Shown: positions 1 through 8,630 of the stretch, piece after piece | Layout: each line of letters starts with the position of its first letter | Numbering within the stretch: the first letter of the stretch is position 1 | Assembly (NCBI RefSeq): GCF_006539185.1 | Contig: NZ_BJMN01000022.1 | Location: forward strand, 1-64,000 | Source: Streptomyces gardneri | Lineage (GTDB): Bacteria > Actinomycetota > Actinomycetes > Streptomycetales > Streptomycetaceae | DNA length: 64,000 nucleotides | Direction of reading: 5' to 3' | The notes under the pieces: model-generated | Told to the model about the DNA's origin: nothing | The model's database searches: none | Seen by the model: only the letters and a program-made list of their open reading frames with translations | Position numbers and translations under genes: made by a program

Positions 1-58
1 GCGGGCGCAACCCACAACGGAGCGGGGGTGCGGGCGCAACCCACAACGGAGCGGGGGC
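1..58. repeat. 29-bp direct tandem repeat, two copies
   Basis: Two head-to-tail copies of a 29-base unit (1-29 and 30-58) differ only in the last base; a third, partial and degenerate copy follows to about 83. The unit lies in the intergenic space downstream of the glycerate kinase gene. There are no unique spacers, so this is not a CRISPR. It may continue to the left of the window. Confidence 0.85.
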
Positions 59-169
59 GGAGCCCGCAACGGAGCGGGGCGGCTGGCGCAGCACCGGTGG
101 CGCGTCTGCCCACGGCGGGGCGGGATGCGGCAGGCGCGGTTGCGGACCCGTGAGGGTTGGGTCGTGGGG

Positions 170-1321
170 CTACGTCAGGAAGTCCGTGGCGATGTTCGCC
201 GCGACGTCCTCCAGGAGCGGGCCCGCGTTGGCGATGCACTTGGTCGTGTCCGGCTCCAGGGCCGTGAGGGGGTACGCGCGGCGGATGCCGGCCGTGCCGA
301 GGGCCTCGGGGGCGAGGGCCAGGCGGCCGCAGACCGCGACGACCTCCTTGCCGGCCGCGCGGGCCGCCGCGGCGACGCCCGCCGGGGCCTTGCCGTGGAG
401 AGTCTGCTCGTCCAGGGAGCCCTCGCCGGTGATGACGAGGGTGGCCCGCTCCAGGGCGGGGGCGAAACCGAGGACCTCCAGCATCAGCTCGATGCCGGGG
501 CGGAAGCTCGCGCCGAGGATGAGGGCGCCGTAGCCGATGCCGCCCGCGCCGCCGGCGCCGGGGGCCAGGGCCGCTTCGGCCGCCTTGGGGCCGATGGCCT
601 TCTCCAGGACGGTGGCGAAGTGGGCGAGGGCCGCGTCGAGGGTGCGGACGTCGTCCGGGGTGGCGCCCTTCTGGGGGCCGTAGACGGCGGGGGCGCCCTT
701 GGGGCCGGTGAGCGGGTTGTCGACGTCGCTCGCGAGGATCAGGTCGACGTCCGCGAAGCGGGGGTCGAGCCCGCTGAGGTCGGCCGTGGCGAGGTCGGCG
801 AGCGGTGCGCCGCCGGGGCCGACGGGCTCGCCGGCCGCGTCGAGGAAGCGGGCGCCGAGCGCGGCGAGCATGCCGGCGCCGCCGTCGGTGGTGGCGCTGC
901 CGCCGACGCCGAAGACGACGGTGGTCGCGCCGGCGTCGAGGGCCGCGCGGAGGAGCTCACCGGAGCCGTACGTGGTCGAGGTGAGCGGGGCGAAGACTCC
1001 TGCGGGCAGGAGCTGGAGGCCGGAGGCCTCCGCCATCTCGACGACCGCCGTGGTGCCGCGCAGCGCGTACGCCGCGGTGACCTGCTCGCCGAGCGGTCCC
1101 GTCACGCGCACCTCGCGGCGCTCGAACCCGGCCGCGACCGCGGCCGCGACCGTGCCGTCGCCGCCGTCGGCGACGGGCAGGGTCTCCACCGTCAGCTCGG
1201 GGACGACCCGTCGCAGTCCTGCTGTGACCCGCTCCGCGACCTGTACGGCCGTGAGCGAGCCCTTGAACTTGTCAGCCGCCACGAGCACGTGAGCGACGTG
1301 AGTTGCTGCTCCGTCCGTCAC
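170..1321 (-). CDS. Glycerate kinase (GarK/GlxK family)
   Basis: Phosphorylates glycerate to phosphoglycerate in the cytoplasm, feeding glyoxylate or tartronate-semialdehyde carbon into glycolysis (family knowledge). The 383-residue product has the family signatures DKFKGSL at residues 18-23, the DGGDGT loop at 52-57 and a glycine-rich GVGGSATTDGGAG motif at 138-150, and is full length for the family. The ATG at 1321 leaves about 10 residues before the first strand (HVLVAADKFKGS), so a slightly later start is possible. It is divergent from the BCCT transporter gene with 112 bases between the starts, enough for two promoters. Nothing unusual is seen. Confidence 0.93.
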   Translation of the reverse strand: MTDGAATHVAHVLVAADKFKGSLTAVQVAERVTAGLRRVVPELTVETLPVADGGDGTVAAAVAAGFERREVRVTGPLGEQVTAAYALRGTTAVVEMAEASGLQLLPAGVFAPLTSTTYGSGELLRAALDAGATTVVFGVGGSATTDGGAGMLAALGARFLDAAGEPVGPGGAPLADLATADLSGLDPRFADVDLILASDVDNPLTGPKGAPAVYGPQKGATPDDVRTLDAALAHFATVLEKAIGPKAAEAALAPGAGGAGGIGYGALILGASFRPGIELMLEVLGFAPALERATLVITGEGSLDEQTLHGKAPAGVAAAARAAGKEVVAVCGRLALAPEALGTAGIRRAYPLTALEPDTTKCIANAGPLLEDVAANIATDFLT

Positions 1322-1433
1322 CTTGCATCCCTTGCTTTCGAACGTGCAGTCGCGCCAGGGCAGACCCTATCCGTACCGCCAGACGGCGTGCCACCCCCTG
1401 ATAAGGGGATATTCCGCACCATAGTGGGTTCGC

Positions 1434-3125
1434 ATGAGTACGGAACCGGCTGATCCGATCGAACGTACCCCGCGTGATCCGCACACGCCCGACGGCAAGG
1501 TCATCGGGATCGGGGTCGCCGCCGTCGTGGCGGCCGTCGCCTGGGCGGCCCTGGGCGAGGACTCCTTCGACAGCGCGTCGTCCACGGCCCTTCGGTGGGT
1601 GCTGTCCAACTTCGCCTGGCTCTTCGTGATCGCCGCGGACACCTTCCTCGTGCTGTGCGTCGTGATCGCGCTGAGCCGCTTCGGCCGGATCAGGCTGGGC
1701 CCGGACGACTCGGAGCCCGAGTTCACGAACCTCGCGTGGATCGCGATGATGTTCAGCGCCGGCATGGGCATCGGTCTGATGTTCTACGGGGTCGGGGAGC
1801 CGCTCCAGCACTTCCTGAGCCCGCCCCCGGCGAGCGGGGTCCCGGCCGGGAGCGGCGCGGCGGCCCGTACGGCGATGGAGTACTCGTTCTTCCACTGGAC
1901 GCTCACCCCGTGGGCGATCTACGGCATCGCCGGTCTCGCCCTGGCGTACGCGGGCTTCCGCAAGGGCCGCGGCAACCGGCTCAGCTCGGCCTTCGTGCCG
2001 CTGATGGGCGAGCGCCGGGCAAGCTCCTGGCCGGGCAAGGCGATCGACCTGCTCGCGGTCTTCGCGACCGTCTTCGGTACGGCGACGAGCCTGGGGCTCG
2101 GCGCCCTCCAGGTGGCCGAGGGACTGAATCTGACGATGGACGTGGAGAACTCCACCTCCACCCAGCTGATCATCATCGTGTCGCTGTCGGCGGCCTTCGT
2201 CCTGTCGGCGTTCTCGGGGCTCCACAAGGGCGTGAAGTGGCTCTCCACGCTGAACATCGTCCTCGCCGCCTCCCTGATGCTCTTCGTCTTCCTGCTCGGC
2301 CCGACCGTCTACATCCTGGACACCATCCCGGCCTCGGTCGGCGGCTATCTGCACCAGCTGCTGCCGATGGCGAGCCGGACCGGCGCCTTCACCGACGCCG
2401 GCTGGCTGGGGGTGTGGACGATCTTCTACTGGGCGTGGTGGCTGTCCTGGGCGCCCTTCGTCGGCACCTTCATCGCCCGCATCTCGCGCGGCCGGACGAT
2501 CCGCGAGTTCCTGATGGGCGTCCTGCTCGTGCCCTCAGGCGCGACCGTGGTGTGGTTCTGCGTCATGGGCGGCACGGCGATCCGGCTGGAGTCGACGGGC
2601 GAGGCGGATCTGGCGGCGACGGTGAAGGACGGGCCGGAGGCCTCGCTGTTCGCGATGCTGGAGGCGCTGCCGATCGGCACGGTCACCTCGGTCCTCGCGA
2701 TGATCCTGGTGATGACGTACTTCGTCACGAGCGCGGACTCGGCCTCGCTGGTCATGGGCTCGTTGACGAGCCGGGGCTCGCTCCATCCGCCGACCTGGCT
2801 CGTGGTGACCTGGGGTGTGCTGATGGCGGCCGTGGCGGCGGTGCTGCTCGTCGTGGGCGGGCTGAAATCGCTCCAGACGGCGACGATCCTGGTGGCGCTG
2901 CCGTTCGTGGTGGTCATGCTCGCGCTGTGCTTCGCGCTCCTGAAGGAGCTGCGGGAGGACCCGGGCGCGGGCCCGGTCCGGCACCACGCGCTGCACGGGC
3001 TGGGGGACGCGGTGCGGACGCTGGTCGGCGAGGCGATGACGGAGCAGGCCGGGGACCGTCACCACCGCCTCCGCCGGGCCGCGAAGACCCGTACCGACGC
3101 GGAGCCTCCCGAGGGCGAGGGCTGA
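1434..3125 (+). CDS. BCCT-family betaine/choline/carnitine transporter
   Basis: Sodium- or proton-coupled uptake of a quaternary amine such as glycine betaine or choline across the cytoplasmic membrane, usually for osmoprotection (family knowledge). The 563-residue protein has about 12 hydrophobic segments and the BCCT signature region at about residues 327-355 (FYWAWWLSWAPFVGTFIARI), with the GMGIGLMFYGVGEP helix near residue 105. A charged hydrophilic C-terminal tail of about 45 residues could be an osmosensing tail. It is the first gene of an apparent operon: one base separates its stop from the ADP-ribosylglycohydrolase start. The substrate cannot be read from sequence. Confidence 0.93.
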   Translation: MSTEPADPIERTPRDPHTPDGKVIGIGVAAVVAAVAWAALGEDSFDSASSTALRWVLSNFAWLFVIAADTFLVLCVVIALSRFGRIRLGPDDSEPEFTNLAWIAMMFSAGMGIGLMFYGVGEPLQHFLSPPPASGVPAGSGAAARTAMEYSFFHWTLTPWAIYGIAGLALAYAGFRKGRGNRLSSAFVPLMGERRASSWPGKAIDLLAVFATVFGTATSLGLGALQVAEGLNLTMDVENSTSTQLIIIVSLSAAFVLSAFSGLHKGVKWLSTLNIVLAASLMLFVFLLGPTVYILDTIPASVGGYLHQLLPMASRTGAFTDAGWLGVWTIFYWAWWLSWAPFVGTFIARISRGRTIREFLMGVLLVPSGATVVWFCVMGGTAIRLESTGEADLAATVKDGPEASLFAMLEALPIGTVTSVLAMILVMTYFVTSADSASLVMGSLTSRGSLHPPTWLVVTWGVLMAAVAAVLLVVGGLKSLQTATILVALPFVVVMLALCFALLKELREDPGAGPVRHHALHGLGDAVRTLVGEAMTEQAGDRHHRLRRAAKTRTDAEPPEGEG

Positions 3126-3126
3126 C

Positions 3127-4194
3127 ATGGCGCTTCCGTACGAGGAACTGGCCGACCGGATCCTGGGCGGCTGGACCGGCCGCATCGCCGGGAACATGCT
3201 CGGCAAGCCGGTGGAGCGCGGCGATCACTGGACGCGCGAGCACATCGACGCGTATCTGCGCCTCACCGACGCGCTCCCGCTGACCGACTACCTGCCGCCC
3301 CCGCCGCCCGGGGCGACCGGTTTCGAGCTGCGCCCCGAGTGGCCCCGCTGTGTGCGCGGCGGGATCGACGGGAGCTGCCGGGACGACGACGTCGACTGGT
3401 CGGTCCTCGGGCTGCACCTCCTGGAGACCCACGGCTTCGCGTTCACGACCGAGCAGGTCGGCGAGGAGTGGCTGCTGCGGCTGCCGTACCTCCAGACCTT
3501 CACGGCCGAGCGGGTCGCCTACCGCAACCTCGCGAACGGGCTGAGGCCGCCGCTGACGGCCACGTACGACAATCCGTACCAGGAGTGGATCGGCGCGCTG
3601 ATCAGGGCCGACGTCTACGGCTGGACGTGCCCCGGCGATCCGCGCCGGGCCGCGTCGTTGGCCCGCCGGGACGCGGTCCTCTCGCACACCGGGAACGGTG
3701 TGTACGGGGCGATGTGGGCGGCGGCGCTGATCGCCGCCGCCTTCACCGCGCCCGATGTCCGGTCCGTCCTGGAGGCGGGTCTGGAGCGGATCCCGGCGAG
3801 CAGCCGGCTCGCCCGGACCGTGCGGGGCGCGATCGCCCTGTACGAGTCCGGGCTCGGCTGGTCCGAGGCGCTCGACGAGCTGGCGGAGCGGACGGCGGGG
3901 CTCGGCTGGATCCACACCGTCCCGAACGCGGCCGTCCTGACCGCCGGACTCCTGTACGGCGAGGGGGACTTCACCCGCACGATCGCGCTGACCGTGCGCG
4001 GCGGCCTCGACACGGACTCCAACGGCGCGACGGCGGGTTCGGTCGCGGGCGTGATGTGCGGGGCGGCGGCGATCCCTCCGCAGTGGTCGGAGCCGCTGCG
4101 GGACCGGGTGAGCAGCGCGGTGTTCGGCTACGACGGGGTACGGATCGGTGAACTGGCGGAGCGGACGCTGCGGCTGGCTACGCTGACGCAATGA
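3127..4194 (+). CDS. ADP-ribosylglycohydrolase family protein
   Basis: Predicted hydrolase of ADP-ribose linkages or related N/O-glycosides of the ARH/DraG fold, with two Mg2+ ions. The 355-residue protein starts with the typical DRILGGWTGRIAGNMLGKP segment (residues 10-28), has the metal-binding DDD at 86-88 and the second metal motif GGLDTDSNGATAG at about 289-301. It is longer than DraG because of an insert with a poly-proline stretch near residue 57-62. The start lies one base after the BCCT stop and the stop overlaps the NUDIX start by 4 bases (ATGA), so the three are translationally coupled. Many actinobacterial members of this branch have unknown substrates; ribosylated small molecules are as likely as proteins. 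Confidence 0.88.
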   Translation: MALPYEELADRILGGWTGRIAGNMLGKPVERGDHWTREHIDAYLRLTDALPLTDYLPPPPPGATGFELRPEWPRCVRGGIDGSCRDDDVDWSVLGLHLLETHGFAFTTEQVGEEWLLRLPYLQTFTAERVAYRNLANGLRPPLTATYDNPYQEWIGALIRADVYGWTCPGDPRRAASLARRDAVLSHTGNGVYGAMWAAALIAAAFTAPDVRSVLEAGLERIPASSRLARTVRGAIALYESGLGWSEALDELAERTAGLGWIHTVPNAAVLTAGLLYGEGDFTRTIALTVRGGLDTDSNGATAGSVAGVMCGAAAIPPQWSEPLRDRVSSAVFGYDGVRIGELAERTLRLATLTQ

Positions 4195-4685
4195 CCACCA
4201 CCGACTACGCCACGTACATCGCCGGCCTCCCCCGCGTGCTGGCCGGCGCCGCCGCGCTCTTCCGGGACCCGGCGGGCCGGGTCCTCGTCGTGGAGCCCAA
4301 CTACCGCGACGGCTGGACCCTGCCCGGCGGCACGATCGAGTCCGACGGCGGCGAGACGCCCCGGCAGGCCGCCCGCCGGGAGACGGCGGAGGAGATCGGC
4401 CTCGACGTGGAGCTCGGCCCGCTGCTCGCGGTCGACTGGTCGCACGGCACGGCGCGGCCGCCGGTCGTGGCGTACGTGTACGACGGCGGGGTGCTGACCG
4501 AGGAGCGGTTCGCGGAGATCCGGCTCCAGGAGGAGGAGCTGCTCTCCTGGAAGCTGATCGGCCGCGAGGAGGTCACCGGCCATCTGCCGGGCAGCCTGGG
4601 CCGGCGTGTCCTCGCCTCGCTGGACGTCCTGGCGGGCGGCCGGGGGCCGGTGGAGCTGGAGAACGGCCACCCCGCGCGGGGTTGA
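4191..4685 (+). CDS. NUDIX hydrolase
   Basis: Predicted Mg2+-dependent hydrolase of a nucleoside diphosphate linked to another moiety. The 164-residue protein contains a Nudix box around residues 46-71 (GG near 46-47, glutamate 55, then RRETAEEIGL at 62-71); the loop between the first glycines and Glu55 is about two residues longer than consensus. The ATG overlaps the preceding ADP-ribosylglycohydrolase stop by 4 bases, so the two are coupled, and the pairing suggests an ADP-ribose-type substrate (inference). A sirtuin gene follows after 176 bases on the same strand. Confidence 0.88.
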   Translation: MTTTDYATYIAGLPRVLAGAAALFRDPAGRVLVVEPNYRDGWTLPGGTIESDGGETPRQAARRETAEEIGLDVELGPLLAVDWSHGTARPPVVAYVYDGGVLTEERFAEIRLQEEELLSWKLIGREEVTGHLPGSLGRRVLASLDVLAGGRGPVELENGHPARG

Positions 4686-4861
4686 CGCGCGCCGGGGGCC
4701 GTCAGCCCTGCGGGGGTTCGGGCGGGAGGAGTTCGCCGGTGCGGTGCGGTTCGTCGCGGCCGGCGACCCGGGCCTCGGTGCGGTGTCCCCGCGCGAGGGC
4801 CTGCCCCCTAGCACCGGGAAACCCGTTCGCGGGGCGGTTCGGCAGTGCCTAGTTTGGGCGT

Positions 4862-5581
4862 ATGACGATGGTCGCGATTCTCAGTGGAGCCGGTATCTCG
4901 ACGGACTCGGGCATCCCCGACTACCGGGGGCCGAACGGCGTGTGGCGGCAGGACCCCGAGGCCGAGCGGCTCGTCACCTACGGGCCGTACATGGCCGACC
5001 CGGAGATCCGGCGCCGCTCGTGGCGGATGCGGCTCGACGGTCCGGTCCTGAAGGCCGAGCCGAACGTGGCGCACCGCGCTATCGCGGAGTACGAGCGGAC
5101 GAGCGGCAACGCGCTGCGGGTGATCACGCAGAACGTGGACGGACTGCACCAGGCCGCCGGGGTGTCGGAGCGGAAGGTCCTCGAACTCCACGGCTCGGCG
5201 CGGTCGGTGGTGTGCACGGCCTGCCACGCGCGTTCGTCGATGGCGGAGGCGCTGGACCGGGTGCGGGCCGGTGAGAACGACCCGGACTGCCGGGTGTGCG
5301 GCGGGATCCTGAAGTCGGCGACGGTCATGTTCGGGCAGCGGCTCGATCCGGTGCTGCTCGGCCAGGCGATGTCGATCGCCAAGGCCACCGAGGTGTTCGT
5401 CGCGGTCGGCAGCAGCCTCCAGGTCCAGCCGGCGGCCTCCCTCGCGGGGATCGCGGCCGAGCACGGCGCACGGCTGATCATCGTGAACGCCGAGGCCACC
5501 CCGTACGACCCCGTCGCCGACGAGCTCGTACGGGAGCCGATCGGCACGGCGCTGCCCGCGCTGCTCGACCGGCTCCGGTAG
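4862..5581 (+). CDS. Sir2-family NAD-dependent protein deacylase
   Basis: Removes acyl groups from lysine using NAD+, giving nicotinamide and O-acyl-ADP-ribose. The 239-residue protein has the NAD-binding motif SGAGISTDSGIPDYRG at 8-23, QNVDGLHQ at 90-97, the catalytic His110 in ELHGS, and four zinc cysteines (118, 121, 143, 146). An ATG at 4868 is a possible alternative start; the first ATG is preceded by no clear ribosome binding site, but a TAGTTT element six bases upstream could be a -10 of a leaderless transcript. It sits after the ADP-ribosylglycohydrolase/NUDIX pair. Its stop codon lies inside a 17-bp duplication and it is convergent with ogt. Confidence 0.92.
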   Translation: MTMVAILSGAGISTDSGIPDYRGPNGVWRQDPEAERLVTYGPYMADPEIRRRSWRMRLDGPVLKAEPNVAHRAIAEYERTSGNALRVITQNVDGLHQAAGVSERKVLELHGSARSVVCTACHARSSMAEALDRVRAGENDPDCRVCGGILKSATVMFGQRLDPVLLGQAMSIAKATEVFVAVGSSLQVQPAASLAGIAAEHGARLIIVNAEATPYDPVADELVREPIGTALPALLDRLR

Positions 5582-5611
5582 ACGCGGCTCCTAGGTAGAC
5601 GCGGCTCCTAG
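5578..5611. repeat. 17-bp tandem duplication spanning two convergent stop codons
   Basis: Two identical 17-base copies (5578-5594 and 5595-5611). The first copy contains the TAG stop of the sirtuin gene and the second contains the stop of the convergent ogt gene on the other strand. It fills the whole intergenic space, which is only 26 bases long. Confidence 0.8.
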
Positions 5612-6108
5612 AAGAGGGCGGCGGGTGCCTGCGCCCCCGCTTCCAGGGCGAGCAGGCGCTGCTTGCGGTCGAGGCCGCCGCCGTAGCCCGTGAGGCTGCC
5701 GCCCGCGCCGACCACGCGGTGGCAGGGGACGACGATGCTCACCGGGTTCTTGCCGTTGGCGAGGCCGACGGCCCGGGAGGCGGTGGGGTTGCCGAGGGCC
5801 TCGGCCAGTTCGCCGTACGTCCGGGTCTCCCCGTACGGGATGCGGCACAGCTCCTCCCAGACCCGTAGCTGGAAGGGGGTGCCGACCAGGTGGAGCGGGA
5901 GGTCGAACTCGGTGAGCTCCCCCGCGAAGTAGGCGTCGAGCTGGTGGATCGCCTCGCCGAAGGGGCGGGGGTCGGGTTCGCCGAAGGTCTCCTCGGGCGG
6001 GCGGTGGCGCTGGCCCGTCATGTGGATGCGGCTGAGGACGCCGTCGACGGCGACGAGGGTCAGCGGCTCGTAGGGGCTGTCGACGACGGTGTGCTGGACG
6101 GTGGGCAC
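5608..6108 (-). CDS. ogt: Methylated-DNA-[protein]-cysteine S-methyltransferase
   Basis: Suicide repair enzyme that moves the alkyl group from O6-alkylguanine (and O4-alkylthymine) to its own cysteine. The 166-residue protein has the active-site motif IVVPCHRVV with Cys129 and His130, preceded by the RAVGLANGKNP segment that binds DNA and positions the tyrosine/arginine finger. Size is normal for Ogt. The start lies 11 bases after the stop of the upstream ada-alkA gene, so the two form an alkylation-repair operon, probably induced by the upstream methylation-sensing Ada domain. Confidence 0.93.
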   Translation of the reverse strand: MPTVQHTVVDSPYEPLTLVAVDGVLSRIHMTGQRHRPPEETFGEPDPRPFGEAIHQLDAYFAGELTEFDLPLHLVGTPFQLRVWEELCRIPYGETRTYGELAEALGNPTASRAVGLANGKNPVSIVVPCHRVVGAGGSLTGYGGGLDRKQRLLALEAGAQAPAALF

Positions 6109-6119
6109 GAAGGGCCTCC

Positions 6120-7598
6120 TCAGGCGGGCAGGTGGTTGATCGGGTGGTCGTCGGTGGCCCAGAGGTACTGGACGGCGTAGGCGCGCCAGGGTCGCCAGTC
6201 GGCGGCCCTGGCGGTGAGCGCGGCCGGGGTGCCGGGGAGGCCGAGGCCTTCGGCGGCGCGGCGGACGCCGAGGTCGCCGGGGAGGAAGGCGTCGGGGTCG
6301 CCGAGTGCGCGCATCGCGATGATCTCGGTGGTCCAGGGGCCGAAACCGGGCAGGGCGAGGAGCCGGGCGCGGGCCTCCTCGCGGTCGTCGGCGGGGCCGA
6401 GGGTGAGCGAGCCGTCGGCGAGCGCCCCTACGAGGGTGAGGAGGGTGGTGCGGCGGCTGCGCGGCAGGGCGAGGCTCTCCGGGTCGAGCGCGGCGAGCGC
6501 CTCCGAGCTGGGGAAGAGGTGGGTGAGGCCGCCCTCGGGGTCGTCGACGGGGGTGCCGTACGCGGTGACCAGCCGGGCCGCGTGGGTGCGGGCGGCGGCG
6601 GTGGAGACCTGCTGGCCGAGGACGGCCCGGACGGCGAACTCGGCGGGGTCGACGGTCCCGGGCACGCGGCGGCCGGGGGCCGCGTCGACGAGCGGGGCGA
6701 GCAACGGGTCCGTGCGCAGCCGGTCGTCGACGGCGACGGGGTCGGCGTCGAGGTCGAGGAGCCTGCGGCAGCGGCTGATCGCCTGGGTGAGGTCACGCGG
6801 GTCGGTGAGGAAGAGCCGGCAGGCGATGTGGTCGGCGCGGGGCGCGAGGGCGACGATGCCGTGTCCGTACGGGAGGCTCAGCGTCCGCCGGTAGGCGCCG
6901 TCGCGCCATTCCTCCACGCCGGGGACGGCGGTCGCTGCGAGGTGGCCGAAGAGGTTGGAGGGTTCGAGGGGTGCGCGGAACGGCAGCCGGAGGCTGATCG
7001 CCCCGGGGGTGGCGGCGGCCTTCTCGGGGCGGGCGCGGGCCGCGCGGGTGCGGAGCTCCCCGGGTGTGAGGCCGAAGACCTCGCGGACGGTGTCGTTGAA
7101 GGTCCGGATGGAGGAGAAGCCGGCCGCGAAGGCGATCTCGCCCATCGGCAGGGGGGTGGTCTCGATGAGGACCCGGGCGGTCTGGGCGCGCTGGGCGCGG
7201 GCCAGGGCGAGGGGTCCGGCGCCGAGCTCGGCGAGGAGCTGGCGCTCGATCTGGCGGGTGGACCAACCGAGCCGCCGGGCGAGCCCGGGGACGCCCTCGC
7301 GGTCGACGACGCCGTCCTGGATGAGGCGCATGGCGCGGGCTACGGCGTCGGCCCGGACGTGCCACTCGGGCGAGCCGGGGCTGGTGTCGGGCCGGCACCG
7401 CTTGCAGGCCCGGAATCCGGCGCGCTGGCAGGACGCGGAGCTGGGGTGGAACTCCATGTTCTCGGGCTTGGGCGGGACGACCGGGCAGCTGGGCCGGCAG
7501 TAGATCCGCGTGGTGCGGACGGCGGTGAAGAACACGCCGTCGAAGCGGGCGTCCTTCGACTGGACGGCCCGCACGCAGCGCTCGGTGTCGGTGTGCAT
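6120..7598 (-). CDS. Ada regulator - AlkA DNA-3-methyladenine glycosylase fusion
   Basis: A single 492-residue protein joins the Ada sensor and the AlkA glycosylase. Residues 1-75 form the Ada zinc domain with four cysteines (34, 38, 65, 68), where Cys34 is the methyl acceptor in the Ada family. Residues about 80-190 form an AraC-type helix-turn-helix pair. The rest is AlkA: an N-terminal domain, then the helix-hairpin-helix LLALPGFGPWTTEI at about 413-426 and the catalytic aspartate at about 442 in LPGDLG. It would sense methyl phosphotriesters, activate its own operon and excise alkylated bases. This fusion is common in Actinobacteria. ogt follows after 11 bases. Confidence 0.92.
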   Translation of the reverse strand: MHTDTERCVRAVQSKDARFDGVFFTAVRTTRIYCRPSCPVVPPKPENMEFHPSSASCQRAGFRACKRCRPDTSPGSPEWHVRADAVARAMRLIQDGVVDREGVPGLARRLGWSTRQIERQLLAELGAGPLALARAQRAQTARVLIETTPLPMGEIAFAAGFSSIRTFNDTVREVFGLTPGELRTRAARARPEKAAATPGAISLRLPFRAPLEPSNLFGHLAATAVPGVEEWRDGAYRRTLSLPYGHGIVALAPRADHIACRLFLTDPRDLTQAISRCRRLLDLDADPVAVDDRLRTDPLLAPLVDAAPGRRVPGTVDPAEFAVRAVLGQQVSTAAARTHAARLVTAYGTPVDDPEGGLTHLFPSSEALAALDPESLALPRSRRTTLLTLVGALADGSLTLGPADDREEARARLLALPGFGPWTTEIIAMRALGDPDAFLPGDLGVRRAAEGLGLPGTPAALTARAADWRPWRAYAVQYLWATDDHPINHLPA

Positions 7599-7690
7599 GG
7601 TTCCAGGATCGGGGACGGGCGGCTCGTGGGCTGGCGAGAAAACGACATGGACGTCTGGACGTCCCGCCCCTCCGTCTGCGTGCCCCGGCC

Positions 7691-7770
7691 CGGGTCGGAC
7701 GGTGACGGTCCCGGTCGGACGGTGACGGTCCGGGTCAGACGGTGACGGTTCGGGTCAGACGGTGACGGTC
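7691..7770. repeat. Four 20-bp tandem repeats running into a gene's 3' end
   Basis: Four consecutive 20-base units (7691-7710, 7711-7730, 7731-7750, 7751-7770) with one to three substitutions among them. The last unit encodes the C-terminal residues TVTV and the stop codon of the metallophosphoesterase gene (reverse strand), so loss or gain of units could only move the stop by whole repeats. There is no spacer variation. Confidence 0.85.
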
Positions 7771-8519
7771 CGGTAGTGGGTGGTGAGTCCGCCGTCCTCG
7801 TCGAGGATGTGGAAGGCGAGCGCGGGCGGCAGGTCGAGGTGGACGTGCGGGGAGTCCGGGCCCGGGTTCTCCCAGGGGAGGCGGAGGGCGGAGACGACCC
7901 CGGGGGCCACGAGCAGCGGACGCCCCGCGAAGGTGGTGGCGGCCGCCGTGTGGGCGTGGCCCGCGAGGAAGGCCGTGAGGTGGGGGTGGCGGTCGGCGAG
8001 GGCGGCGAGCCGCTCCGCGCCGAACTGCCGGATCCCGTCGACGTACGGGGTGTGCAGCGGGACCGGCGGGTGGTGGAAGGCGACGAGGACGGGCGTCTCG
8101 TGCGGGGTGGCGGCGAGGACGCCGTCCAGCCACTCCAGTGTCTCGTCCTCCAGGAAGCCCTCGTCCTTGCCCGGCACCGAGGAGTCGCACAGGGCCACCA
8201 CGAAGCCCTCGCCCCGGAGCGCCTGGTTGACGGGCGCGTCGGGGCGGGTCTCGGTGTCCTCGGGAAGGAGGCCCTTGCGGAAGGCGGCGCGGTCGTCGTG
8301 GTTGCCGGGGCAGACGAGCAGCGGGTGACGGGACTTCAGCAGCTCCCGGACGACCGCGTACTCGTCCGCCGTCCCGTGATCGGCGATGTCCCCGGTGACG
8401 AGGACGGCCGCCAGGTCGTACGGCAGCTCTTCCAGGTACCGCATGACCGCACGCGTGCGGTCGACGCTGCGCTGTTCCCCGTCGACGTGGATGTCGCTGA
8501 CCTGGGCGATGACGATCAC
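7755..8519 (-). CDS. Calcineurin-like metallophosphoesterase
   Basis: Predicted dinuclear-metal phosphodiesterase of the CpdA / Rv0805 type, which can hydrolyse cyclic nucleotides or other phosphodiesters. The 254-residue protein has the metal motifs DIH at 9-11, GDIADH near 42-47, GNHD near 72-75 and a C-terminal GHAHTAAAT segment, in the order expected for the family. Start ATG at 8519 gives the usual immediate MIVIAQVSDIH. The last codons lie in a 20-bp tandem repeat. Neighbours do not identify a substrate. Annotation as cAMP phosphodiesterase would be plausible but is unproven. Confidence 0.88.
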   Translation of the reverse strand: MIVIAQVSDIHVDGEQRSVDRTRAVMRYLEELPYDLAAVLVTGDIADHGTADEYAVVRELLKSRHPLLVCPGNHDDRAAFRKGLLPEDTETRPDAPVNQALRGEGFVVALCDSSVPGKDEGFLEDETLEWLDGVLAATPHETPVLVAFHHPPVPLHTPYVDGIRQFGAERLAALADRHPHLTAFLAGHAHTAAATTFAGRPLLVAPGVVSALRLPWENPGPDSPHVHLDLPPALAFHILDEDGGLTTHYRTVTV

Positions 8520-8630
8520 GGGAATCGGTCCTCCGTCGGTGCGGCTGAGCGGGTACTCGCACGACCGTAGGCGCTCACGGTCCTGACCGTAAGGGCCGGT
8601 TCGTGAGCGGTGGACCGCTTCCCGTGCGCC

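Noticed and set aside
1..58. CRISPR array
   Set aside because: Two tandem copies with no unique spacer and no cas genes. The tandem repeats at 7691-7770 and 62044-62106 are rejected for the same reason.
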